Positions 6,765-14,218 of a stretch of DNA of 18,166 nt are shown piece by piece (within the stretch, counting starts at the first letter, position 1; each line of letters opens with the position of its first letter). Source of the DNA: Chitinophagales bacterium (GTDB taxonomy: Bacteria; Bacteroidota; Bacteroidia; Chitinophagales; CAIODY01). The stretch lies in assembly GCA_023251415.1 (NCBI GenBank), contig JAHEYX010000018.1:1-18166 (forward strand), given 5' to 3'. The notes beneath the pieces are model-generated. The model was not told where the DNA came from and ran no database searches. It saw only the letters and a list, made by a program, of their open reading frames with translations. Made by a program: the position numbers and the translations under genes.

Positions 6765-7733
6765 TTAGTGTTTCATAAAACGAGTTCCATAATTACACTG
6801 CTCTTGTCCTTTCATTTCTAGAAAATATACTCCGCTTGGTAATGTACTAATATCTACCTTCGAAACTACATCGGTTAAGGTAGTTTGTAATACCGGTTGG
6901 CCTAATATGTTTTTTACTAGTACAGTTGTTGATTGATTAGTGCTTAAATGTATATTCAACTCATTCTCAGCCGGATTCGGAAACAAATTCATTGGTACTC
7001 GTTCATAGTTAGCGATACCACTAGCTGTACTACTTACATAATTCACTTTAATACCACCGTTTGTCTCATATATAAGCAGCTTTTCACCCGTACTAACTTT
7101 AATCCAAGTATACGATACCGTGGTTGGACCTAGGGAATTACTGCGTTCATTTTTTATTAGTGCAACATCAGCATAGCTTGCTTGTGGCAGTACTAATGTG
7201 CCAAAACCTATATATGAAATAATGGTAGTACCGGTTTGATAGCTGCTCACACTTCCGGATGAATTATAATTTGTTTTCGAATAGCTGTTTGTATCGATAT
7301 CTCCTAATGAAAATGGAAAAGGGATGTCCATTTCCGGGTCTTGATAAATTTCATACGAATTTCCGGTGGTATGTTCTCCATACAAAACCATACTATCAGC
7401 AGTGAGTTTATAATAATGATGACCTAATAAAGCTACTAATGCAGGATCAGTAAAATACCAGTTGGCATTCGGATAATCGGCTGCATAGGTTGTCCCAACA
7501 GGAGAGCTAACTGTTAAATGTATAGTAGGAATAGCTGCATCAGGGGTCAATGTAGCGCAATTCCAAGTAACTCCGTTACCGGTAATTCCAATGGGAACCA
7601 TTGCAGCGGTTGCTGAACTTGCTTGATTAAACGACGATGTATATCCAATTGCTGAAGTGGTTGTTAAAGTTGTTTGTGCACCGGCAAATAGTGTGATTAA
7701 AAGTGCAAATGCGGATGTAATTATTTTTTTCAT
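6765..7733 (-). CDS. Secreted protein with T9SS type A sorting domain
   Basis: The protein has 322 residues. The N terminus MKKIITSAFALLITLFAGAQ is a classic Sec signal peptide cleaved near residue 20. Residues 21-240 are threonine-, serine- and tyrosine-rich and beta-like, with no catalytic motif I recognise. The C-terminal 76 residues are a Por secretion (type A) sorting domain: MNLFPNPAENELNIHLS (248-264), VLVKNILGQPVLQTTL (271-286), SGVYFLEMKG (300-309), and a terminal basic RFMKH. Such domains send the protein across the outer membrane through the type IX system, and the domain is then removed. The gene starts 23 bases after the upstream exported-protein gene, so the two probably form an operon, and the terminator beyond 6715 closes it. 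The function of the mature domain is unknown; it may be a surface or matrix protein. Confidence 0.85.
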   Translation of the reverse strand: MKKIITSAFALLITLFAGAQTTLTTTSAIGYTSSFNQASSATAAMVPIGITGNGVTWNCATLTPDAAIPTIHLTVSSPVGTTYAADYPNANWYFTDPALVALLGHHYYKLTADSMVLYGEHTTGNSYEIYQDPEMDIPFPFSLGDIDTNSYSKTNYNSSGSVSSYQTGTTIISYIGFGTLVLPQASYADVALIKNERSNSLGPTTVSYTWIKVSTGEKLLIYETNGGIKVNYVSSTASGIANYERVPMNLFPNPAENELNIHLSTNQSTTVLVKNILGQPVLQTTLTDVVSKVDISTLPSGVYFLEMKGQEQCNYGTRFMKH

Positions 7734-7756
7734 AAAAGTGATTGGGGTTTAATGGG

Positions 7757-8644
7757 TTATTTTTTTAATCCTTTTTCATTTCCGAATAATACAAAGCCGA
7801 ATACGAGATTGGCCATGAAATTGGCTCCGGATAAATAAGGGCGTTGGCCGAATTCTACTTTTACATAAGTGCCATTATCCATCCATGATGCACCTACTCT
7901 CCATCCAATGAAATTTTTAGGGGCTGTAATTTCAACGGTTTTGCCGGTGGTTAGCACTAAGTCATGCAAAACTGTACCTCCCAACATAATATCGGCATAT
8001 AATTCACGTTGCCGGTTTCTTCGACGATTTCCCCAACCTTCTGCATTTATTCCCAATTTATCGATACGGCGGGTAGATAAGCCAACATAGACACCTGTTG
8101 ATGTAACCATGGTTAATGCATTATCTCTAAAAACAGTAGTATCATTTTTAGCTTCGAATGCCACATGTTGCAACGCCGCATCGTGTTGAACCCAAAACGG
8201 TTCATTATTGAAATATGCACCACCACGTAATCCATATATTTTTCTAACCTTAGCCGGTACTTTCAAATAGTATTTTTTATTGTATTCTTTACCCAGTAAA
8301 ACGGTTGTTTTACGATCGGCTAACTTATCAATAAAATGAAAAGTAAAGTCACCTCCCATTCGCAAAGTAGCCCCCATTTTATTGGTTGTTAACATCGTTG
8401 CCGGATCTTTGTGAAACGGATAAAAAAGCGTTCTTGTAGCGTGTGCATCGATGGTGGCAATTTTACCCAGCTCAATTCTGGTCATTAATCCGGTTGCCGG
8501 AACAATAATACTTTCCCCCTTAATCAATAACAAAACTTTGAGCTTCGTAATGTCATAGGGGGCGTTGTAATTCGTAGAATAAGTTTGTGATTTTGCAGCT
8601 GTCAATACCATTAAGAACAGCATGGCCAAAATTAATTTTCTCAT
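7757..8644 (-). CDS. Exported protein of unknown function, possibly an outer-membrane protein
   Basis: The protein has 295 residues and a signal peptide, MRKLILAMLFLMVLTAAKSQ, with likely cleavage after residue 18 or 19. The mature part is rich in alternating hydrophobic/polar stretches and in Gly, Thr and aromatic residues (KMGATLRMGGDFTFHFIDKL at about 89-108, GLRGGAYF, STGVYVGLSTRRI, IGWRVGASWMD, ANLVFGFVLFG near the end). This is compatible with a small beta-barrel or an envelope beta-rich fold. It ends in FGNEKGLKK instead of the terminal aromatic residue typical of barrels, so the barrel reading is uncertain. There is no T9SS domain. It lies 23 bases upstream of the T9SS cargo gene on the same strand and may be a partner or surface anchor for it. 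A -7-like box lies about 40 bases upstream. I do not recognise a named family. Confidence 0.65.
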   Translation of the reverse strand: MRKLILAMLFLMVLTAAKSQTYSTNYNAPYDITKLKVLLLIKGESIIVPATGLMTRIELGKIATIDAHATRTLFYPFHKDPATMLTTNKMGATLRMGGDFTFHFIDKLADRKTTVLLGKEYNKKYYLKVPAKVRKIYGLRGGAYFNNEPFWVQHDAALQHVAFEAKNDTTVFRDNALTMVTSTGVYVGLSTRRIDKLGINAEGWGNRRRNRQRELYADIMLGGTVLHDLVLTTGKTVEITAPKNFIGWRVGASWMDNGTYVKVEFGQRPYLSGANFMANLVFGFVLFGNEKGLKK

Positions 8645-8684
8645 GATTTAGGGGTTTTGATTTTTACTAGTTGAGTTTGCACTA

Positions 8685-8714
8685 CAAAAGTATTTTACAG
8701 CCCCTAGCCTGAAA
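8685..8714 (-). promoter_or_regulatory. Candidate promoter of the exported-protein operon
   Basis: On the minus strand TACTTTTG (8685-8692) fits the Bacteroidota -7 consensus TAnnTTTG. TTTC lies 18 bases upstream (8711-8714), one base off the -33 TTTG. Transcription would start near 8678, giving a leader of about 34 bases before the ATG at 8644. Confidence 0.45.
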
Positions 8715-8764
8715 TACCACTTTAGTAGTAGTATTCGGCGACACTTGATATTATTGATGTTTCC

Positions 8765-8777
8765 CCAATTAAATTGG
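8765..8777. promoter_or_regulatory. Palindrome CCAATTAAATTGG in a divergent intergenic region
   Basis: CCAATT and AATTGG form a perfect palindrome around a single central A, 90 bases upstream of ung and about 120 bases upstream of the exported-protein gene. It could be a dimeric-regulator site, but its AT-rich core makes a chance origin plausible. Downstream, near 8834-8855, a TATATTTA box may be a weak ung -7 element. Confidence 0.25.
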
Positions 8778-8867
8778 AGTGGAAGTAATCGCTTTTACAT
8801 AAAGCTTGTGGAAGCAGCTGTTAAGATTGCCAATTTTGCCCCTATATTTACTGCTTATTAAAAAGAT

Positions 8868-9545
8868 ATGGCTGAAGTTAAAATAGAAGAAAGCTGGAAC
8901 AAGGTACTGTCAAATGAGTTTCAACAAACTTATTTCGACGCATTGATTGCACAGTTAAAAACAGAGAAACAACACAATACCCTCATCTATCCTCCGGGAC
9001 CGTTAATTTTTAATGCGTTTAATCAAACGCCTTTCGATCAGGTTAAAGTAGTTATATTGGGGCAAGACCCTTATCATGGCGCCGGTCAAGCGCACGGCCT
9101 TTGCTTCAGCGTACCTAACGGTGTAGCACCTCCACCATCCTTAAAAAACATCTATCGCGAATTAAAAAGTAATTACCCCGAATTTCAAGTACCCGCACAT
9201 GGCAATCTGGAAGCATGGGCTAAACAAGGGGTGTTTTTATTAAACGCAATACTAACTGTTCGGGCCAATACAGCTGCCTCACATGCAAAAATTGGCTGGG
9301 AAACCTTTACCGATCAAGTAATTCGATTACTATCGGCTCAAAAGGAGCACCTGGTATTTATACTTTGGGGAAGTTTTGCTAAATCAAAAGCTGCTTTAAT
9401 CGACTCCTCCAAACACTTGATTTTACAAAGCGGTCATCCTTCATTTGCAGATTCGCACAAACAGTTTTTTGGTCATCAGCACTTTAAAAAATGCAATGAT
9501 TATTTATTGGCAAATCAACAACAGCCCATAAATTGGCAAGTGTAA
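8868..9545 (+). CDS. ung: Uracil-DNA glycosylase (family 1), with an altered leucine loop
   Basis: The protein has 225 residues, full length for Ung. It removes uracil from DNA by hydrolysing the N-glycosidic bond, the first step of base-excision repair. The water-activating loop is VVILGQDPYHGAGQAHGL with catalytic Asp67. GLCFSVP supplies the stacking Phe80. The Pro-rich loop is PPPSLKNIYREL (88-99). LLNAILTV carries the uracil-reading Asn126. The leucine-loop His190 is present in SGHPS. The usual HPSPLSA continues here as HPSFADSHKQFFGHQHF: the residue aligned with the intercalating leucine (E. coli Leu191) is Ala194, and the preceding proline is Phe193. The uracil-recognition residues are otherwise intact. 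The gene is monocistronic and converges on the GPx gene, with three bases between stop codons. Confidence 0.93.
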   Translation: MAEVKIEESWNKVLSNEFQQTYFDALIAQLKTEKQHNTLIYPPGPLIFNAFNQTPFDQVKVVILGQDPYHGAGQAHGLCFSVPNGVAPPPSLKNIYRELKSNYPEFQVPAHGNLEAWAKQGVFLLNAILTVRANTAASHAKIGWETFTDQVIRLLSAQKEHLVFILWGSFAKSKAALIDSSKHLILQSGHPSFADSHKQFFGHQHFKKCNDYLLANQQQPINWQV

Positions 9546-9548
9546 AAT

Positions 9549-10142
9549 TTATTTCAATAAGGAATTGATGGATTCTAAAAATCCGGCATCGCTTACTTTA
9601 ACACTGGGATTAAAATGACCGGCAACATAACCGTCCTTATTGATTACATATTTTTGGAAATTCCAACGCACTTCACTGTCTTCAACACCATTTTTTTCTT
9701 TGCTGCATAAGAATTGATACAAGGGATGCGCATCAGCTCCACGTACCGAAATTTTACTGTACATTGGGAATGTTACTGCATATTTTGAAGTACAGAATTT
9801 TTTAATTTCCGAATCTGAACCGGGTTCTTGTCCGCCAAAGTTATTCGCCGGAAAGCCTAATACTACCACTCCTTTATCTTTGTATTCTTTATAAAACTTC
9901 TCAATTCCTTCGTATTGCGGGGTATTACCACATTCGCTGGCAACATTTACAATAACTATAACTTTACCTTTGTATTTACTCAACGACTCTAAACTGCCAT
10001 CAATGGTTTTCATTGAAAATTGATAAATACTGTTTTTAGCATCTAATGGCAACTTGTTAGCTCGTTCAAACTCAATCGGGCGATTGCGGTTAATGAGTAA
10101 AGTTGAAAAAAAGTACGGGATGGCTAATAATAAAGTGCGCAT
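9549..10142 (-). CDS. Glutathione-peroxidase-family thiol peroxidase, membrane-anchored or exported
   Basis: The protein has 197 residues. A hydrophobic N terminus (LLLAIPYFFSTLLI, 4-17) looks like a signal anchor, so the enzyme probably faces the periplasm. The GPx fold then runs from about 38. Peroxidatic Cys71 lies in NVASECGNTPQYEGIE, Gln105 in GFPANNFGGQEPGS, and Trp160-Asn161 in WNFQKY, giving the complete catalytic tetrad. Cys117 in KKFCTSKY sits where thioredoxin-dependent GPx enzymes carry the resolving cysteine, so it probably reduces hydroperoxides using a thioredoxin-like protein instead of glutathione. A DsbD-type reductase lies divergently on the other side of a 100-base gap and could supply reducing power to the periplasm; that link is inference. 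No terminator separates it from the convergent ung. Confidence 0.88.
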   Translation of the reverse strand: MRTLLLAIPYFFSTLLINRNRPIEFERANKLPLDAKNSIYQFSMKTIDGSLESLSKYKGKVIVIVNVASECGNTPQYEGIEKFYKEYKDKGVVVLGFPANNFGGQEPGSDSEIKKFCTSKYAVTFPMYSKISVRGADAHPLYQFLCSKEKNGVEDSEVRWNFQKYVINKDGYVAGHFNPSVKVSDAGFLESINSLLK

Positions 10143-10242
10143 AATTATTCGATTTATAGCTATTTAACAAGCTAATTGAAAATTTGTTCCCGCAATTTCA
10201 CATTTTTTATCGAATTTTCACTTTTAAAATAAATACCATCGT

Positions 10243-12426
10243 ATGCAAATTCTTCGGAAAATAGGATTTTGGGTTGCGTTTCTTTTGTTACCAATCAGCG
10301 TTTGGGCGCAAGTATTGAATCCGGTTAAAGTTACAACCACCACAAAATCATTGGGAAAAAACCAATTTCTATTGATTTTCGACTTTAAAATCGATCCTAA
10401 ATTCCACGTATACTCCCAACATATCACGAATGATGGGCCTGTGCCTACAACTTTCGAATTCTTAAAATCAAAGGATTACGAATTGATTGGCGAGGTGAAA
10501 GAAGTAGGTAAAATGATTCAAGAACACGATCCAAACTTCGATATGGAGCTTAAGTTCTATGAGCACAGTGTGAGTTTTCAACAAAAAATAAAATTAAAGA
10601 CGCCGGGTTGCAAAATCAAATGCAACATGGAATACATGACTTGCGACGATCACCAATGTTTGCCGCCTAAAAAGAAAGATTACTTTTTCTTAGTAGATAC
10701 CGATGAACCCATTCAAGCTGACCCGGTTAAACCTGCAACTACCGACGAAAAGAAAGATCCAAAGAAAGAAGCCGCTAAAAAGAAAAACGGAACATCCGGT
10801 TCAATGACCGAAGAAGATGGGGCGGCCGGAAATTCTAAAAAACACAAAAAGGGCAAAGCGGAAGTTGAATACCAACCAATTGATACCACTGCAATCGAAA
10901 AAGAGGCTGCAAAAGTGCCGGATACAGTTGCTGCTGTAGCTCAAGCCGTTACTCCTCCACCTGCTACTACCGTTTCATCGGATGAAGTACAAGTCAATGC
11001 ACCTTGGTGGCAAATTCTATTAAAAGGAATGGGTGCCGGTTTAATTGCTTTATTAATGCCGTGTGTATTCCCTATGATTCCTTTAACGGTTAGCTTCTTT
11101 ACCAAACGCAGCACCACACGTGCAAAGGGGTTGATGAATGCCATTATTTACGGAGTCAGTATCATGACCTTGTTCGTGATTTTAGGCTTTGCCGTTGGGC
11201 CATCACTAAACAAATGGGCCAGCAGTGCTTTATTTAATTTGGTGTTCTTTGCTGTATTTGTATTGTTTGCCGTTTCCTTCCTTGGTGCTTTTGAAATCAC
11301 CATTCCGAATGCTATTATTCAACGTTCTGATCGTGCCAGCGAACGTGGTGGTATTTTGGGCGTTTTCTTCATGGCATTCACCATGGTTTTAATTTCGTTT
11401 TCATGCACCGGACCTTTCATTGCATCAGCCATACAAGTAAAATCGGCATCACCGTTTGCAGCCGTTATTGCCATGTTCGGATTTGGATTTGTGTTTGCCT
11501 TGCCGTTTATGTTTTTTGCATTCTTTCCGGGTTGGTTGCAAAGCTTACCAAAATCGGGCTCTTGGTTGAATTCTATTAAAGTAGCTTTCGGATTTATTGA
11601 ATTGGCTGCAGCATTTAAATTCCTTTCAAACGTTGACCAGGCGTACCATTGGAACATTTTACCTCGTGAAGTATTCTTAGTGCTTTGGATTGTCATTTTT
11701 GCATTATTAGGATTGTATTTATTAGGCAGCTTGAAATTGAATCACGACGATACCCTACCATTAAACGATTATGGCCAACCGTATTTAACGGTTACGCGTT
11801 TGTTCTTTACCATACTTACTTTTGCGTTTACCATTTATTTGATTCCGGGATTATGGGGCGCTCCACTTCGTATTATTAGCGGCTTCCCGCCTCCGGTTAC
11901 ATATACCGAAGGGCGGTGGTCATCTACCTCCGGATCCGGAACAAGTGCTGCTGCTGCCTCTTCCGACCCATTGAGCGCATATCACACGGTAGAAGGTCCG
12001 CATGGATTAAAAGTATTTCACAGTTATGAGGAAGCTTTAAAATGTGCGAAAGAATTGCACAAGCCATTGTTTGTCGACTTTACCGGTTACAGTTGCGTAA
12101 ATTGTCGTAAAATGGAAGAATCCGTTTGGAGTGATGAAGGCGTTTTAAATCACTTGCGCAATGATTATGTAGTGGTTTCGCTTTTTGTTGATGATCGCGA
12201 TCCATTACCGGCTAATTTACAAAAGCCAAATTACGAAGGTGAAAAAATGCTTACTCAAGGCGATTTCAATACCAATTTGCAAATTACCCGCTACAACAAA
12301 AACGCACAACCGTATTATGTGTTGTTAGACAATAACGAAAAACCGTTGGGTAACCCAAGCCCGGCAAATTTCGATGTAGCAGCCTATAAAGCATTTCTCG
12401 AAAACGGTATCCGGAGTTTTAAATAA
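10243..12426 (+). CDS. dsbD: Thiol:disulfide interchange protein DsbD (cytochrome-c-biogenesis type)
   Basis: The protein has 727 residues. It carries electrons from cytosolic thioredoxin across the inner membrane to periplasmic thiol proteins. In order: a signal peptide (1-22, ending WAQ); a DsbD N-terminal immunoglobulin-like domain (about 25-150) with Cys134 and Cys139 in YMTCDDHQCLPPKK plus an additional Cys123/Cys127 pair; a lysine-, glutamate- and proline-rich linker (about 155-250); the membrane domain from about 257 to 545 with the two redox cysteines Cys274 (LLMPCVFPMIPL) and Cys388 (SFSCTGPFIASA); and a C-terminal thioredoxin-like domain with CVNC at 618-621 in VDFTGYSCVNCRKME. All three redox modules are present. 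recJ starts 63 bases downstream on the same strand. Confidence 0.93.
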   Translation: MQILRKIGFWVAFLLLPISVWAQVLNPVKVTTTTKSLGKNQFLLIFDFKIDPKFHVYSQHITNDGPVPTTFEFLKSKDYELIGEVKEVGKMIQEHDPNFDMELKFYEHSVSFQQKIKLKTPGCKIKCNMEYMTCDDHQCLPPKKKDYFFLVDTDEPIQADPVKPATTDEKKDPKKEAAKKKNGTSGSMTEEDGAAGNSKKHKKGKAEVEYQPIDTTAIEKEAAKVPDTVAAVAQAVTPPPATTVSSDEVQVNAPWWQILLKGMGAGLIALLMPCVFPMIPLTVSFFTKRSTTRAKGLMNAIIYGVSIMTLFVILGFAVGPSLNKWASSALFNLVFFAVFVLFAVSFLGAFEITIPNAIIQRSDRASERGGILGVFFMAFTMVLISFSCTGPFIASAIQVKSASPFAAVIAMFGFGFVFALPFMFFAFFPGWLQSLPKSGSWLNSIKVAFGFIELAAAFKFLSNVDQAYHWNILPREVFLVLWIVIFALLGLYLLGSLKLNHDDTLPLNDYGQPYLTVTRLFFTILTFAFTIYLIPGLWGAPLRIISGFPPPVTYTEGRWSSTSGSGTSAAAASSDPLSAYHTVEGPHGLKVFHSYEEALKCAKELHKPLFVDFTGYSCVNCRKMEESVWSDEGVLNHLRNDYVVVSLFVDDRDPLPANLQKPNYEGEKMLTQGDFNTNLQITRYNKNAQPYYVLLDNNEKPLGNPSPANFDVAAYKAFLENGIRSFK

Positions 12427-12489
12427 GCCGAAACGATGCAGCGAAAGAAACAGTGATTATTGTAATGAATTTTTAATTTAGCACTCCCT

Positions 12490-14196
12490 ATGCAAAACAG
12501 ATGGACAACTTTAACGGCGGATGAAAATGTGGTGAAGCAATTGCAGGCCGAACTCAAAATTCATCCTGTACTTTGCAAATTATTGGTACAACGCGGCATT
12601 ACTGATTACGATGCAGCTAAAAAATTTTTCCGACCGGCCTTCAGCGATTTACATGATCCGTTTTTAATGAACGACATGCACAAGGCGGTTGATGCCATAG
12701 GTGCTGCCATTGCTGCTAATGAGCACATCATGATTTATGGCGACTATGATGTAGATGGCACTACTTCAGTGGCTTTAATGTATGGCTTTCTAAAACACTT
12801 CTACGACAATATTTCCTTTTATATCCCTTGTCGGTATAAAGAGGGATACGGTGTTTCGATGCTGGGTATCGAAGAAGCGGCGGCGCGTAATGCTAAACTA
12901 ATTATTGCACTCGATTGTGGTATCACTGCCATTGATCAAGTAAAACGTGCTACGGAGTTAGGAATGGGATTCATCATTTGCGATCACCACAAACCTTCCG
13001 ACACTTTACCGGAAGCAACAGCGATATTAAATCCTAAACGTGCCGATAACACCTATCCTTTTGATGAATTAAGTGGGTGCGGTATCGGATTTAAATTGGC
13101 TCAAGCCTTTACTATTCAAAACCAAACTGATGAAGAATGGTTGATGAACCAATTGGATTTAGTAGCAGTAAGCATAGCCAGCGATTTAGTACCCGTAACC
13201 GGTGAAAATAGAACCCTGGCCTTTTTTGGATTAAAGAAAATAAATGAATCGCCTCGAATCGGGATACGCACCTTGATGGACATGACCGGTATTAAAGGCG
13301 ATGTAACCATTAATACCTTGGTGTTTGTTATTGGCCCGCGTATCAATGCTGCCGGTCGAATTGAACACGGTAATGATGCCGTACGTTTATTAATTGCCGC
13401 CACTGCCGATGAAGCATACAGTGCAGCCAATGTATTGCATCAACACAATACCGAACGAAAAGATTTTGATAAAAACATTACCGAAGAAGCGTTGAAAATG
13501 CTTGATGAAAATCCGGCCTTACAACAAAAAAAATCAACGGTATTGGTTAGTGAAAATTGGCACAAAGGCGTTATCGGTATTGTAGCTTCACGCTTAATGG
13601 CTAACTATTACCGACCAACAATTATTCTGGCACAAAGCGGCGAAGTGATGACCGGCTCCGTTCGCAGTGTAAAAGATTTTGATGTATACGAAGCATTAAA
13701 AAAATGTAGCGATTTATTAATAAAATTCGGTGGACATAAATATGCAGCCGGTGTTTCACTTGAAGCAGCTAAATACGATGCTTTTTGCGAACGATTCGAA
13801 AAAGTGGTCAGTGAAAGTATTTTGCCCGAACAACTTATTCCGGAAGTGACCATTGATGCTGAACTAGAACTCGAAGATATTTCTCCAACCTTTTTTAAAA
13901 TTGTAGAACAGTTTGGCCCGTTTGGTCCGGGTAACATGACGCCGCATTTTAAAACCAGTGATTTATCCGATACCGGTCGTACCCGTTTATTAAGCGAAAA
14001 ACATTTAAAAATTAACCTGACTAAAAATAACCTGTCGCCGGTTAATGGCATCGGTTTCGACATGAAACCCTTGTATGATATTGTGAAAGCCAATTCAAAA
14101 GTGGATGTGGTGTACTCCTTGGTTGAAAACGATTGGCAAGGCATAAAGTCAATTGAATGGCGCATTCGCGATGTTAAACCCAGTGATTTAAATTAA
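12490..14196 (+). CDS. recJ: Single-stranded-DNA-specific 5'-3' exonuclease RecJ
   Basis: The protein has 568 residues, normal for bacterial RecJ. It degrades single-stranded DNA 5' to 3' in recombination, mismatch and base-excision repair, using two metal ions held by the DHH superfamily core. Motif I is YGDYDVDGTTSVALMY (Asp85, Asp87, Asp89), Asp142 lies in ALDCGIT, the DHH triad is Asp165-His166-His167 in CDHHKP, and Asp232 lies in ASDLVP. The DHHA1 domain has TGSVRSV (388-394) and GGHKYAAGVS (414-423). The C-terminal OB-like domain follows with EQFGPFGPGN (473-482). The M16 peptidase gene starts 22 bases after the stop, suggesting cotranscription. A TAATTTAG sequence just before the start is one base off a -7 box, so it may also have its own weak promoter. 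Confidence 0.95.
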   Translation: MQNRWTTLTADENVVKQLQAELKIHPVLCKLLVQRGITDYDAAKKFFRPAFSDLHDPFLMNDMHKAVDAIGAAIAANEHIMIYGDYDVDGTTSVALMYGFLKHFYDNISFYIPCRYKEGYGVSMLGIEEAAARNAKLIIALDCGITAIDQVKRATELGMGFIICDHHKPSDTLPEATAILNPKRADNTYPFDELSGCGIGFKLAQAFTIQNQTDEEWLMNQLDLVAVSIASDLVPVTGENRTLAFFGLKKINESPRIGIRTLMDMTGIKGDVTINTLVFVIGPRINAAGRIEHGNDAVRLLIAATADEAYSAANVLHQHNTERKDFDKNITEEALKMLDENPALQQKKSTVLVSENWHKGVIGIVASRLMANYYRPTIILAQSGEVMTGSVRSVKDFDVYEALKKCSDLLIKFGGHKYAAGVSLEAAKYDAFCERFEKVVSESILPEQLIPEVTIDAELELEDISPTFFKIVEQFGPFGPGNMTPHFKTSDLSDTGRTRLLSEKHLKINLTKNNLSPVNGIGFDMKPLYDIVKANSKVDVVYSLVENDWQGIKSIEWRIRDVKPSDLN

Positions 14197-14218
14197 TTAA
14201 AACCTCAAATAACAATTC

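Noticed and set aside
10224..10427. 67-codon minus-strand ORF at the dsbD start
   Set aside because: It is antisense to the signal peptide and N-domain of dsbD and has no motif of its own.
11319..11696. 125-codon minus-strand ORF
   Set aside because: It is antisense to the DsbD membrane domain, and the redox cysteines and helices are on the plus strand.
13608..14165. 185-codon minus-strand ORF
   Set aside because: It is antisense inside recJ, whose frame carries all DHH/DHHA1 motifs; its serine-rich composition is that of a reverse-strand shadow.
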